From contig NZ_FMAF01000004.1 of the NCBI RefSeq assembly GCF_900094565.1, positions 310,001 to 374,000 on the forward strand: DNA of 64,000 bases. Reading direction: 5' to 3'. The DNA is from Martinezella lusitana (lineage in GTDB: Bacteria; Pseudomonadota; Alphaproteobacteria; Rhizobiales; Rhizobiaceae). Position 1 is the first letter of the stretch, and every line of letters starts with the position of its first letter. The position numbers and the translations under genes were made by a program. Below, piece after piece: positions 36,357 to 45,146 of the stretch. The notes below the pieces were generated by a model that was not told the DNA's origin, ran no database searches, and saw only the letters and a program-made list of their open reading frames with translations.

Positions 36357-37115
36357 ATGAACAACCGCTTTCTTTCCGTCGTCGCACTTGGCCTCGCCGC
36401 AAGCACCATGGCGTTTGCAGCCCAGGCTGCCGAGATCAAGAACATCGTCATCGTCCACGGCGCGCTCGCCGATGGATCCGGCTGGCGCAAGACCACCGAG
36501 ATCCTCGAAAAGCACGGCTTCAACGTCTCGATCGTTCAGGAGCCCATAACTTCACTTGCCGACGACGTTGCGGCAACGAACCGCGTGCTCGATCTGCAGA
36601 ACGGGCCCAGCCTGCTCGTCGGCCACAGCTATGGCGGCATGGTCATCACCGAGGCGGGGAACCGGCCCGATGTCGCGGGGCTCGTCTATGTCGCAGCATT
36701 TCAGCCTGAAAAGGGCGAGAGCCTGATCGGTCTCGCGAGCTCCAAGCCGGCGGGCAGCATGAATATCCGCGAGACGAAGGACGGCCAATATCTCTATCTC
36801 GACCCGGCAACTTTCGCTGCCGATTTCGCCGCGGACCTTCCCAAGGATGAAGCCGACTTCATGGCGAAATCGCAGGTGTTTGCCGCCAAGGCAGCCTTTA
36901 CTGCAAAGGTTGATGATCCGGCCTGGCGATCGAAGAAGAGCTGGTCGATCGTGGCAAGCGACGATCGCTCCATCAATCCCGAGCTTGAGCGGGACATGGC
37001 AAAGCGGGCGGGCAGCGAGGTGACCGAAATCAAGGCGAGCCACGCCGTCTTTGCCTCCCAACCTGAGAAAGTCGCCGCCGTCATCGAAAAGGCGGCCAAG
37101 GACGCAAGCAAGTAA
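36357..37115 (+). CDS. Secreted alpha/beta hydrolase
   Basis: The 252-residue protein has a Sec signal peptide (MNNRFLSVVALGLAASTMAF, cleavage after QAA). The hydrolase fold has VIVHGALADGSGW, nucleophile elbow GHSYGG near residue 84, and a closing histidine in ASHAVFASQPEKVA. It resembles the short salicylate-esterase-like hydrolases common in soil bacteria. CAGGAGTCC precedes ATG 36357. Being 46 bp after dipZ on the same strand, it is probably co-transcribed and works in the periplasm. The substrate is unknown. Confidence 0.88.
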   Translation: MNNRFLSVVALGLAASTMAFAAQAAEIKNIVIVHGALADGSGWRKTTEILEKHGFNVSIVQEPITSLADDVAATNRVLDLQNGPSLLVGHSYGGMVITEAGNRPDVAGLVYVAAFQPEKGESLIGLASSKPAGSMNIRETKDGQYLYLDPATFAADFAADLPKDEADFMAKSQVFAAKAAFTAKVDDPAWRSKKSWSIVASDDRSINPELERDMAKRAGSEVTEIKASHAVFASQPEKVAAVIEKAAKDASK

Positions 37116-37160
37116 AGCCAAACCGGCGGCCGCCTCATGAACGGGGCCGCCGCCCGCTCT

Positions 37161-37778
37161 TTATACTGGATCGTATCGGCTGACTTCGATCCCTGAACCG
37201 ACAGGCAGGAGCACGGAGGTTATTCCCGGCTTGGCGCGAACGGCCTCGCCATAGCGTTTTACGTCTTCGTTGCCCGGCATCAGCATGTTGTCGGCAACGA
37301 TGATCGCGCCGGGATTGAGCTTGGGATAGAAAGCTTCCAGGCAGGGGACGTAGAGATCCTTCCACAAGTCGACGAGGACGAAGTCGACGCCCGAAGGCAA
37401 TGCCTTGATCATCTCGACCGCGTCGCCGATCTGGAAATCGATATGTTCCGACAGGCCTGCCTTGTCAGCCATTTGCTTGGCGAACTCGGTCTTGTAGGCG
37501 TGGAATTCCATTGAGATAAGCCTTCCGCCGCTTGCGCGCGCAGCGTCGGCGAGCCAAATGCCGGAATAGCCGAAGGAGGTGCCGAGCTCCAGAATGGTAG
37601 GAGCTTTCAGGCTTTTCGCGACTATGTTGAGAAAGCGGCCGGTCTCCGGTCCAACGGCCCTCAGCCGGCGATCTTGACCGCCATCTCGCCCGCCCGGCGG
37701 CATCTCTCTCGGCTTGCTTTGCTCTTCGCGAATAAGGACGTGGTAGCTCTCGAGAACGGCTTTGATCTTCTTGTCCAT
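37161..37778 (-). CDS. SAM-dependent O-methyltransferase
   Basis: The 205-residue enzyme is a class I methyltransferase of the O-methyltransferase family 3 (COG4122). The SAM-binding motif is ILELGTSFGYSGIWLADAA near residues 63-81, followed by ISMEFHAYK and the acidic GVDFVLVDLWKDLY. Substrates of this family include catechols and caffeoyl-CoA-like phenols. CAGGAGTTTGTC precedes ATG 37778. It is convergent with the secreted hydrolase gene and has no evident operon partner. Confidence 0.88.
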   Translation of the reverse strand: MDKKIKAVLESYHVLIREEQSKPREMPPGGRDGGQDRRLRAVGPETGRFLNIVAKSLKAPTILELGTSFGYSGIWLADAARASGGRLISMEFHAYKTEFAKQMADKAGLSEHIDFQIGDAVEMIKALPSGVDFVLVDLWKDLYVPCLEAFYPKLNPGAIIVADNMLMPGNEDVKRYGEAVRAKPGITSVLLPVGSGIEVSRYDPV

Positions 37779-38067
37779 GACAAACTCCTGCGTGAGTTGA
37801 TTCTTCGCCAGCGGTCGCCGACGTGTTCTAACAGCGCGCCATGGTGCAGGCCGCCTCATCCAAAGCGGCAACGATCGCGTGAGCAGCAGTCGCTCGCCGC
37901 AGTCAAAACAGCTGCTTGCCGCCCGTCTACTATGGTGATGCTTGTGTCTGCGACGCTTGAGGAACTCGCGCTCATCCTCAGAGGGATCGTCGTGATGATG
38001 TTTCAGGCGATAGGGATATATTTCTATATATCCGCACTCAAGATATATCGAGATATATGTCTGAAAT
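37779..38067. other. Intergenic region upstream of the O-methyltransferase
   Basis: No gene is visible here. The right end is markedly AT-rich with an inverted repeat and a direct repeat (38015-38059), listed separately. The stretch probably carries the methyltransferase promoter. Confidence 0.45.
38015..38059. repeat. Cluster of ATATAT-type repeats
   Basis: GGATATAT (38015-38022) and ATATATCC (38027-38034) form a perfect inverted repeat around TTCT. AGATATAT follows twice, at 38042-38049 and 38052-38059, 10 bp apart, one helical turn. The spacing suggests protein binding sites, perhaps once linked to the lost LysR gene or now to the methyltransferase. Confidence 0.5.
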
Positions 38068-38280
38068 TTAATCTTCCAACCGCGACCCACGAGAGAGATT
38101 CCGCTCACGAATGAGATCTATCAGGACACGAAGCCTTGCCGGCATCTGGCGCCGCTGGGCGAAATAGGGGCTGTGCCCCGGATAGGGCGGGCTCCAATCC
38201 TCCAGAACGGTGATCAATTTGCCTGTCGTGACATGAGCGGCGGTGACTGCTTCGCTGATATAGGCGAGCCCCGCCAACCG
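38068..38280 (-). pseudogene. LysR-family regulator, C-terminal remnant
   Basis: This frame encodes only the end of a LysR substrate-binding domain: GLAYISEAVTAAHVTTGKLI, VLEDWSPPYPGH, then PARLRVLIDLIRER. About 220 N-terminal residues, including the helix-turn-helix, are missing, and nothing upstream restores them. It is therefore a broken gene. Its missing 5' end abuts the missing 5' end of an aldehyde dehydrogenase remnant on the other strand. Confidence 0.75.
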
Positions 38281-38316
38281 CGGCGGCCGCCACCATGGTC
38301 ATCAAGCTCATCGGAA

Positions 38317-38469
38317 ATGAGCGCGATCGAGGCGGGCCGCGTCGTCATCAACGGTGCACCGCATGAACCGCTCGCACCCTTTGGCGGCTTCAAGCAATCC
38401 GGCATGGGCCGCGAATCCGGCTCATACGGCCTGGAATCGTTTCTCGAACCTCGTGCCGTCTTGAGTTGA
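38317..38469 (+). pseudogene. Aldehyde dehydrogenase, C-terminal remnant
   Basis: The frame encodes the last 50 residues of an aldehyde dehydrogenase: IEAGRVVINGAPHEPLAPFG, then GFKQSGMGRESGSYGLESFL, ending EPRAVLS. The catalytic and cofactor-binding parts are absent. The remnant begins 36 bp from the LysR remnant on the opposite strand, so both genes seem to have lost their 5' ends in one event. Confidence 0.78.
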
Positions 38470-38577
38470 TACCGATGCGGGCGTCGCGGATGGCAACCGC
38501 GGGTCAGGTAGATCGCGTTCAGGTTCCTGTTATAATCATGCTCTAGTCGTAGGGTAATTCCAATCTAAGGGAATCTG

Positions 38578-39096
38578 ATGCCTGCCCGATCCGCTTATTC
38601 CGTTCCGCAGCGCCTGCTCCATTGGCTTGTTGCCCTACTCGTTTTTTTCAATCTGCTGTTTCCCGACGGCATGAATGCATGGCGTCACCTGGTCCATCGT
38701 GGCCAGACGCCCTCGCCTGGCGACATCGCCAGCGCCAATATCCACGCCTATGCCGGCATCGCGGTCCTGTTGCTCGCGATCGTTCGGCTGGCTGTGCGCT
38801 TCTCCTCCGATGCTCCCGAAAAGCCGAATGGTCAGCCGGCATTCCTGCATCACATCGCGCACGTGACGCATGTGTTGCTCTATGTCCTGATCTTCGCGAT
38901 GCCGGTGTCGGGGATTGCGGCTTACTATCTCGGCGTCGACACGGCAGGCTCCGTCCACGGCGGACTTATGAAAATGTTGCTTTGGATCGTCGTCGTCCTG
39001 CACATATTCGGCGCGCTCGTTCAGCACTTCTATTTCAGATCGGACGTCCTGCGGCGGATGACGATCGGCGAGAGCAATTCCAGGAAAAGTGCGTAG
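38578..39096 (+). CDS. Cytochrome b561-family protein
   Basis: The 172-residue membrane protein has four hydrophobic segments with haem-ligand histidines in RLLHWLVALL, NIHAYAGIAVLL, IAHVTHVLLYVLI and VVLHIFGALVQHFYF. It belongs to the bacterial cytochrome b561 group that moves electrons between quinol and periplasmic acceptors or superoxide. The last codons (ENSRKSA) are contributed by the left arm of a palindromic repeat that overlaps the 3' end, so the original C-terminus may have been changed by that element. Confidence 0.88.
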   Translation: MPARSAYSVPQRLLHWLVALLVFFNLLFPDGMNAWRHLVHRGQTPSPGDIASANIHAYAGIAVLLLAIVRLAVRFSSDAPEKPNGQPAFLHHIAHVTHVLLYVLIFAMPVSGIAAYYLGVDTAGSVHGGLMKMLLWIVVVLHIFGALVQHFYFRSDVLRRMTIGESNSRKSA

Positions 39097-39117
39097 CGGT
39101 TTTCCGCCCGGAATTGC
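39074..39117. repeat. Palindromic repeat overlapping the cytochrome b561 3' end
   Basis: The outer arms are GCAATTCC (39074-39081) and GGAATTGC (39110-39117), and the inner arms are GGAAAA (39083-39088) and TTTTCC (39100-39105). From memory, elements of this kind, followed by CGTAAAAACAA as here, are abundant between genes in rhizobia. The left arm is translated as the last residues of cytochrome b561. Confidence 0.65.
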
Positions 39118-39192
39118 GTAAAAACAATAGCATAGAGCGGTCAGGCGATCCCGTGAAACGCGTAACCGCTCTGGAATCCTCGGGATGGCCGC

Positions 39193-40341
39193 TTATATCA
39201 TGCGGCCGCCAAAATGCTTCTCGAAAGAGAACAAGTCCGTCGGCAATGCGCTTGCGCCCTGAAGCGCCAGATCGGCGAGAATCTCGCCGACAATGCTTGT
39301 AAACTTGAAGCCGTGACCGGAGCAGGCCGAGGAAACCACCACGTTCGGCTGCCCCGGCAGCGTGTCGATCAGAAAGTCTTCGCTCGGCAGCATGGTGTAG
39401 CGGCAGGTCGTCGCCCGCACCCGAAATGATGCTGCATCCGGCAGACGCTTGGCGACGAAGCCGTCAAGCAGCGCCGTATCGGTGTCGTTGACAGCCGGAT
39501 TGGGCGCCTCGGGATCGATAGGTTCCCTGAAATGCGCATGGCGGCCAACCTTGACGCCATCGATGCCGATCGCCGGAAAACCGAAGAAGGAACCGTTGGC
39601 GCCCTCGTCCCGCAGAAAGCAGGGCATGCGCTGCGGCTCGGCGACGAAGCCGTCCCTGGGCTGATACCAGGCGACCACTTGGCGGATCGGCTGGGCATGG
39701 GGCCTCAGTTGCGGCACAAGTTCGGCAATCCATGCGCCGGTCGCGACGATCACCTTGCGAGCGCGATATCGTCCTGTCGTGGAAACAATCGTCACGCCTG
39801 CATCGTCAGGCTCAATGGCAACGACCCGCTCGCCGAAATGTAGCGCCGCTCCGTCTTCGGCCGCAAGCTTCAGATAGCCCATGATCGCGGCCTCGGGTCT
39901 GACATAGCCGCCCTGCGGGTCGAGCAGGCCGACTTCACCATCCTCAAGCTCGAAGGCCGGGAAACGGCGTTTCATGGCACCCTTGTCGAGCAGTTCATGA
40001 GGCAGTCCATGCATCTCGCAGGAAGCGCGCGTGCCGCTGACGATCTTGCTCTCGGGCGCTCCGATCTGCAGGACGCCGGTAACAGTCAATATTTCGGCGC
40101 GCAGCCGTGCCGCCAGCGAGCGCCAGTTTTCATAGGCGCGTTTTAGCAAGGGGACATAGGACGGATCCTCGAAGTAGCCGAGGCGGATCAGCCGGCTGTC
40201 GCCATGGGAGGAACTGAGCGCATGCGCCGGAAAATGCGCTTCTATGCCGATCGCCTTTGCGCCACGCGCAGCGGCAGACGACAATGCCGCGCTCCCCATC
40301 GCGCCAAGACCGATGACGGCGACGTCGAATTCCACGGACAT
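39193..40341 (-). CDS. SolA/MSOX-like FAD amine oxidase
   Basis: The 382-residue flavoenzyme has the FAD dinucleotide motif VAVIGLGAMGSAALSSAAARG. It resembles monomeric sarcosine oxidase and N-methyltryptophan oxidase, with SSHGDSRLIRLGYFEDPSY. The cysteine in TTCRYTMLPSEDFLID sits where those enzymes bind FAD covalently, and SGHGFKFTSIVGE is also typical. It would oxidise a secondary or primary amine on an amino acid, giving peroxide. ATG 40341 lies directly after the lyase stop, so it is the last gene of the transport/lyase operon and should act on the same substrate or its product. Confidence 0.88.
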   Translation of the reverse strand: MSVEFDVAVIGLGAMGSAALSSAAARGAKAIGIEAHFPAHALSSSHGDSRLIRLGYFEDPSYVPLLKRAYENWRSLAARLRAEILTVTGVLQIGAPESKIVSGTRASCEMHGLPHELLDKGAMKRRFPAFELEDGEVGLLDPQGGYVRPEAAIMGYLKLAAEDGAALHFGERVVAIEPDDAGVTIVSTTGRYRARKVIVATGAWIAELVPQLRPHAQPIRQVVAWYQPRDGFVAEPQRMPCFLRDEGANGSFFGFPAIGIDGVKVGRHAHFREPIDPEAPNPAVNDTDTALLDGFVAKRLPDAASFRVRATTCRYTMLPSEDFLIDTLPGQPNVVVSSACSGHGFKFTSIVGEILADLALQGASALPTDLFSFEKHFGGRMI

Positions 40342-40342
40342 T

Positions 40343-41848
40343 CTATGCTCCAGTTTCACTGTCAGCGGGCGGTGCGGTCTGAGCGATCAGATCCCGCAAG
40401 CTCTCCATGTCAGCATTTAGCGGCCGATCGTCGCCATAGAGAGGAACGCGCGAACGGACCACAGTGTAGAGGCGATCCGTTCCCGGCGCTCTTGTACCCT
40501 CGGAAACGAGGAAATCATGCGCCTGCGCCGCCGCCATGAGTTCGATCGCCAGGATATATTCGGCATTGTCGAGGATGGTGAGCAGCTTGCTGGCAGCAGC
40601 CGTCGGATGCGCAAGAAAATCCTCCTGCTGGCCGGAGGTGAGGCCGCCGTCGAGCGATGCGGGGGCGGCCAGCCGCCGGTTGTCGTTGCTCAGGGCCGCA
40701 GCCGTATACTGGGCGATCATGAAGCCGGAATGGCTGCCGGCATCGCTTGCGAGGAAGGGCGGCAGGCCGCTGACCAGCGGATTGACGAGGCGATCCATCC
40801 GCCGCTCGCTCATGGCGGCAATCTGCGCAATCGCGATCGCCAGACTGTCGGCCGCCTGACCGAGGGCCGGTGCGACGGCATGCGCCTCGGAGGAGACGAC
40901 GGGTTGCTCCGGCGTGCCCGAAACAGCCGGATTGTCCGTAACCGAAGCCAATTCCTGATCGACGATGCGGGCGGTCTGTTCGAAGACATCCCAGGCCGCG
41001 CCATGCGCATGCGGAACGGCTCTCAAGCTCAAGGCATCCTGCGTTCGCCTCCCGAAGGCTGCGGCGACGAGACCGCTGCCGTGCAAGCGGCTGCGCAGCC
41101 TGCGGCCGACCTTGGCAATGCCCGCCGATGGGCGAAGTGCCAGCACCGCCTCGTCGAAAGCCGCGATCTGGCAGCCGGCCGCCTCCAGCGTCAATGCGGC
41201 GATCGCATCGGCCCAATCAAGCAGGCGCTCGGCTCGGCAAACGGCAAGCGCCGACAATCCCGTGGCGCAGGCCGAGCCATTGACAAGGCTCAGCCCCTCC
41301 TTGGCGCCAAGCACCAATGGGCTCAGACCGATCGCGGCAAGCGCCTGCGCTCCGGTCATCGACTTCCCCTTCACGACTGCGCGGCCTTCGCCGATCAGCA
41401 CGAGGGCGGTATGGGCGTTGTGGGTCAGATAGCCGGCAGAGCCTTTGGAGGGGACCTCGGGAATGCAGTCCCGCTCGAGAAATGCTGCAAGATGGCTGAC
41501 GATCTCGGGCCGCACGCCGGAATGACCATGCGCGAAATTGGCGATCTGCGCCGCGATGATGGAGCGGACCTCGCGGACCGGCAGCAGAGGTCCGACGCCG
41601 CAGGCATGGCTCATGATGATATTGCGCGAAAGCCGGCTCTGCGAGGCGCGGTCGACGACCGTGTCGGACAAGGCGCCGACGCCGGTATTGACGCCATAAG
41701 CACGCACGCCCGTCTCGACGATGCGCTCGACGATGCGGCTTGCCTGCGCGACACGCTCCCAGGCGGCCTCCGATAGGGGCAGCGGTTCGCCGCCACCGAC
41801 GCGCGCGACATCACGCCAACGCAAAGACTTGTCGATGGTGACAGTCAT
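40343..41848 (-). CDS. HutH-like ammonia-lyase-fold protein lacking the MIO tripeptide
   Basis: The 501-residue protein matches histidine/aromatic ammonia-lyases throughout: [32 protein letters not shown], and TDNPAVS with [10 protein letters not shown]. The expected Ala-Ser-Gly that cyclises into the MIO cofactor is missing. Near residue 138 the sequence runs [20 protein letters not shown] where canonical enzymes have GSVGASGDLAPLSH, so the loop is shortened and lacks the triad. It may therefore be an MIO-independent lyase for a substrate with a better leaving group. It overlaps the ATPase gene by four bases. Confidence 0.85.
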   Translation of the reverse strand: MTVTIDKSLRWRDVARVGGGEPLPLSEAAWERVAQASRIVERIVETGVRAYGVNTGVGALSDTVVDRASQSRLSRNIIMSHACGVGPLLPVREVRSIIAAQIANFAHGHSGVRPEIVSHLAAFLERDCIPEVPSKGSAGYLTHNAHTALVLIGEGRAVVKGKSMTGAQALAAIGLSPLVLGAKEGLSLVNGSACATGLSALAVCRAERLLDWADAIAALTLEAAGCQIAAFDEAVLALRPSAGIAKVGRRLRSRLHGSGLVAAAFGRRTQDALSLRAVPHAHGAAWDVFEQTARIVDQELASVTDNPAVSGTPEQPVVSSEAHAVAPALGQAADSLAIAIAQIAAMSERRMDRLVNPLVSGLPPFLASDAGSHSGFMIAQYTAAALSNDNRRLAAPASLDGGLTSGQQEDFLAHPTAAASKLLTILDNAEYILAIELMAAAQAHDFLVSEGTRAPGTDRLYTVVRSRVPLYGDDRPLNADMESLRDLIAQTAPPADSETGA

Positions 41849-42621
41849 TGTCCGGTTCCGAAATGGCCGATGAACTGACGGAAGGCCGGCGACGCGCCGC
41901 CGCCGAACATCTCGTCCGGAGCGCCGCTGCTTTCGACGAGCCCTTCTTTCATGAAGACGACGCGGTTGGAGACGTTGCGGGCAAAGCTCATCTCGTGAGT
42001 GACGACCAGCATGGTCATGCCCTCCTCGGCAAGCGCGCGCATGACGCGCAGCACTTCCCCGACGAGTTCGGGATCGAGCGCCGACGTCGGCTCGTCGAAC
42101 AGCATGACCTTGGGCTTCATGGCAAGGGCGCGAGCGATCGCGGCACGCTGCTGCTGACCACCGGATAGATGCGCGGGATAGGCATGGCGCTTGTCGGCGA
42201 TGCCGACTTTCTCGAGAAGCGCTTCGGCTTCGGCGATGCACTCGGCGCGCGGGCGCTTCAAGACGTGAACTGGTCCCTCGATCACGTTCTGCAGGATCGT
42301 CATGTGGGACCAGAGATTGAAGCTCTGGAAAACCATGCCAAGCTCGGAGCGGATGTGATCCACCTGCTTGTGGCTTGCCGGGCGGCTGTATCCGTTCTTG
42401 TGGATCATGCGGATCTGCTCGCCGTCCACCCAGATCTCGCCGTCGGTGGCGATCTCAAGCAGGTTGATGCAGCGAAGGAAAGTCGACTTGCCCGAGCCGG
42501 AGGCGCCGAGCAGCGAAATGACGTCGCCGTCCTGGGCATCGAGAGATATGCCACGCAAAACTTCATGGGTGCCGAAGCTCTTGCGGATGTTGCGGACTGA
42601 AAGTCGGGTGACACCTGGCAT
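41845..42621 (-). CDS. Polar amino acid ABC transporter ATPase (HisP/OccP type)
   Basis: The 258-residue ATPase has Walker [10 protein letters not shown], signature LSGGQQQR, Walker [15 protein letters not shown] and an intact H-loop VVTHEMSFA. The insertion [20 protein letters not shown] is typical of HisP, OccP and NocP. It energises uptake of a basic or opine-like amino acid with the two permeases encoded upstream. Its stop overlaps the start of the HutH-like gene by four bases, tying transport to catabolism. Confidence 0.92.
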   Translation of the reverse strand: MPGVTRLSVRNIRKSFGTHEVLRGISLDAQDGDVISLLGASGSGKSTFLRCINLLEIATDGEIWVDGEQIRMIHKNGYSRPASHKQVDHIRSELGMVFQSFNLWSHMTILQNVIEGPVHVLKRPRAECIAEAEALLEKVGIADKRHAYPAHLSGGQQQRAAIARALAMKPKVMLFDEPTSALDPELVGEVLRVMRALAEEGMTMLVVTHEMSFARNVSNRVVFMKEGLVESSGAPDEMFGGGASPAFRQFIGHFGTGQ

Positions 42622-42645
42622 GATTTGCCTGCTCCAATGAAGTTT

Positions 42646-43350
42646 TTAGGCCTTCAACGCCGGCGGGATAGCTCGGTGATGGCGGGACAGCGAATATTCC
42701 AACAGGGCCATGCCCTGCAGAATGATGAAATTCAGCACCAGGTAAATGATCGCCGCGCAGAGAAAGACTTCCATCGTGCGATAGGTGTGCGAGATCAGCC
42801 GTTGCGCAACGCCTGTCACCTCCCAGACCGTGACCAGGCTGGCGAGCGCGGTCGACTTCATCATCAGGACGATTTCGGTCGAATAGGCCGGCAGCGCGTG
42901 TCGGAAGGCGATCGGCGCGATGATGCGGCGCACGAGAAGGAGGCGAGACATGCCGATCGAGCGCGCCGCCTCGATCTCCTTCGGCGAAACGGCCCGGATG
43001 CCGCCGCGAAATATCTCGGCCGTATAGCCGGCGGTGCACAGCGCGAGCGAAAGGATCGCACAGACCACGGGCTCGCGCAGAAACGGCCAGAGAAACGAAT
43101 AACGGATGAAGGAAAACTGCGCCAGGCCGTAGAAAATGAGGAACATCTGGATCAGCAATGGCGAGCCGCGGAAGACGAAGATGTAGCCCTTGGCAAAACC
43201 CATCAGGATCGGATTGCCGCTCACACGCATGGCGACGATGACGAGCGCCAGAACACCGCCTGACACGATCGACAGAGAGAACAGCAGCAACGTCATCGGT
43301 ACTGCCTGCAACAGGGTGATCATGGTGCTCGAGAGGAAGGTGAAATCCAT
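42646..43350 (-). CDS. Amino acid ABC transporter permease (HisM type)
   Basis: The 234-residue permease has about five membrane segments and the ATPase-docking loop EIEAARSIGMSRLLLVRRIIAP near residue 145. It forms the channel with the HisQ-like protein encoded 10 bp upstream. It belongs to the polar amino acid family, with YIFVFRGSPLLIQMFLIFYG near its start. Confidence 0.92.
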   Translation of the reverse strand: MDFTFLSSTMITLLQAVPMTLLLFSLSIVSGGVLALVIVAMRVSGNPILMGFAKGYIFVFRGSPLLIQMFLIFYGLAQFSFIRYSFLWPFLREPVVCAILSLALCTAGYTAEIFRGGIRAVSPKEIEAARSIGMSRLLLVRRIIAPIAFRHALPAYSTEIVLMMKSTALASLVTVWEVTGVAQRLISHTYRTMEVFLCAAIIYLVLNFIILQGMALLEYSLSRHHRAIPPALKA

Positions 43351-43360
43351 GTGCCGCTCC

Positions 43361-44095
43361 TCAAGCCTGGCCGATGGTCGCGGCCGGCATGCTGCGATTG
43401 GCGCGTCGTTCCGCCCTGTTGAAGACGCGATCCGACAGGCTGGTCAGGATCAGGTAGAGCGCGCCGCCGACGATGAAAAACAGGAAATACTGGCGGGTGG
43501 ATCCGGCAGCGACCTGGCTGGTACGCATCAGCTCGGCAAGGCCGGTAACGGAGATCAAGGCGGAATCCTTGAGGCTGAGCTGCCAGACATTGCCGAGGCC
43601 GGGGATGGCGAAACGCACGACCTGCGGGATGATGACACGGCGCAGGCGCAGGCCGCTGTGCATGCCGATCGCCGACGCCGCCTCCAGCTCACCCTTGGAA
43701 ATGGCAAGATAGGCGCCGCGGAAAACCTCGGCCTGATAGGCTCCGGAAATGATGCCGACGGCAAGCGCCCCCGCTGCAAAGGAGGGCAGGCCGAGAAAAC
43801 CCTCATAGCCGAGCCATTTGCCGACCGAGGTGACCGCTGAAGAGCCGCCGAAATAGATGAGATAGATGATCAGCAGTTCCGGCACGCCGCGAAAGACTGT
43901 CGTGTAGACATTGCCGAGCGTTTTCAAGAGCAGATTGCCGGAGAGCTTTGCGGACGCGACGATTGCGCCCAACACCGCCCCGATCGCCAGCGCCGTCGCC
44001 GTGACGGCAAGCGTCACCAAAGTAGCAACGAGGAGCAGAGCGCCCCACCCGTTCGAGCCGAAGCCCAGCAATTGCAAGCTTGCCATAGCGTCCAT
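43361..44095 (-). CDS. Amino acid ABC transporter permease (HisQ type)
   Basis: The 244-residue permease has the motif YTTVFRGVPELLIIYLIYFG and the docking loop GELEAASAIGMHSGLRLRRV. ATG 44095 is used, with ATG 44086 an option. Two RNA hairpins lie between the binding-protein gene and this gene, which would lower permease relative to binding-protein expression, as in many ABC operons. Confidence 0.92.
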   Translation of the reverse strand: MDAMASLQLLGFGSNGWGALLLVATLVTLAVTATALAIGAVLGAIVASAKLSGNLLLKTLGNVYTTVFRGVPELLIIYLIYFGGSSAVTSVGKWLGYEGFLGLPSFAAGALAVGIISGAYQAEVFRGAYLAISKGELEAASAIGMHSGLRLRRVIIPQVVRFAIPGLGNVWQLSLKDSALISVTGLAELMRTSQVAAGSTRQYFLFFIVGGALYLILTSLSDRVFNRAERRANRSMPAATIGQA

Positions 44096-44134
44096 TCCCC
44101 GTCCGTGGCAGTTTCAGGCGTCAGGATATCATAC

Positions 44135-44160
44135 GGTCTCCAGCCGCAAAGCCGGAGACC
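44135..44160 (-). other. Second intercistronic hairpin in the uptake operon
   Basis: GGTCTCC (44135-44141) and GGAGACC (44154-44160) pair perfectly around 12 bases, just downstream in the transcript from the UUCG hairpin. Tandem stems of this kind usually stabilise upstream mRNA. Confidence 0.5.
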
Positions 44161-44165
44161 GATGG

Positions 44166-44185
44166 CAACGACCCGAAGGTCGTTG
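44166..44185 (-). other. UUCG-capped hairpin directly after the binding-protein stop
   Basis: On the minus-strand transcript CAACGACC pairs with GGTCGTTG around TTCG, a C(UUCG)G tetraloop of high stability. It begins 3 bases past the binding-protein stop codon. There is no T-tract, so it is better explained as an mRNA protector or partial attenuator than as a full terminator. Confidence 0.65.
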
Positions 44186-44188
44186 TGT

Positions 44189-45028
44189 TTATTCCGGGCT
44201 GACGTCGACCTTGAACCATTTCATCGACAGGTTCTTGATGGTGCCATCGGCAAGTGCGGACTTGATCGCTTCATTGAACTTGTCGCGCAGATCGGTGTCG
44301 GCCTGGCGGATGCCGAGACCCTCACCCTCGCCCCAGATGGAGCCGGCGACTTCCGGGCCGGTGAAAGCCAGCGTGTCGTTTGCGCTGGCGAAGGCATTGC
44401 TGAAATAGACAGCATCGTCGAAACCGAGATCGATACGGCCGTTCTGCAGATCGAGATCGCGGTCGGCGCCGGTCTTGTATTCACGGATCGTGGCGATCGA
44501 GCCGAAGTTGTCATAGACGAACTTGGCATAAACCGTTGCTGCCTGGATGCCGATGGTCTTGCCCTTGAAGGCTGCCTTCAACGCATCGATTTCTTTGACG
44601 CCGGTCTGGCCGGGCGTCATCTTGATGGTGGTGCCGGTGCCTGCAGCATTGGCAAGCGGGCTGTCCTTGGCGGTCGCGAAAGCGGCCGGCGTTGCAGCGT
44701 AAGGAACGGTGAAGCCGATGACCTGCTTGCGCTCATCGGTGATCGAGAGCGCGTCCATGATCACGTCGAACTTGCCGGCATTCAGCGCCGGGATCATGCC
44801 GTCCCAATCGGAGGCGACGAGTTTGCAGTCGATCTTGGCCCGCTCGCACAGGACCTTGGCGAGTTCCGGCTCGAAGCCGCCGAGCGATCCGTCGGCGTTC
44901 GTCATGTTCCAGGGTGCATAGGCACCTTCCAGAGTGATCGTCGCCGTCTTCCAGTCCTTGGCGACAGCCGGCGCACCGAAAGCGGCGGCGGCCATGGCGC
45001 CAGACAAGAGAATTGCACTGAATTTCAT
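44189..45028 (-). CDS. Periplasmic amino acid-binding protein (HisJ type)
   Basis: The 279-residue protein has a signal peptide (MKFSAILLSGAMAAAAFG, cleavage after AVA) and the family-3 solute-binding fold. LEGAYAPWNMTNADGSLGGF and FDVIMDALSITDERKQVIGF are typical of lysine/arginine/ornithine/histidine/opine binders. The aspartates in the second motif commonly hold the substrate amino group. CAGAGGAGCTC precedes the ATG. It is the first and probably most highly expressed gene of the operon. The ligand should be a polar amino acid derivative. Confidence 0.92.
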   Translation of the reverse strand: MKFSAILLSGAMAAAAFGAPAVAKDWKTATITLEGAYAPWNMTNADGSLGGFEPELAKVLCERAKIDCKLVASDWDGMIPALNAGKFDVIMDALSITDERKQVIGFTVPYAATPAAFATAKDSPLANAAGTGTTIKMTPGQTGVKEIDALKAAFKGKTIGIQAATVYAKFVYDNFGSIATIREYKTGADRDLDLQNGRIDLGFDDAVYFSNAFASANDTLAFTGPEVAGSIWGEGEGLGIRQADTDLRDKFNEAIKSALADGTIKNLSMKWFKVDVSPE

Positions 45029-45146
45029 AGTGTAGAGCTCCTCTGAGGTTGAAACGGGCCTTGCGGCACTTCCTACCGATCTGCGCCGGCTTGCTCGCCT
45101 CTCCTATTTAATTTTTAGGATTGATTGCGAGGTTGTATAGGGTACC

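Noticed and set aside
38068..38280. A complete small gene in the LysR remnant
   Set aside because: The sequence matches only the end of a LysR effector domain and begins without a credible start or ribosome site.
40343..41848. Calling the lyase an ordinary histidine ammonia-lyase of a hut operon
   Set aside because: The Ala-Ser-Gly triad is absent, and hutU, hutI and hutG are not in the cluster.
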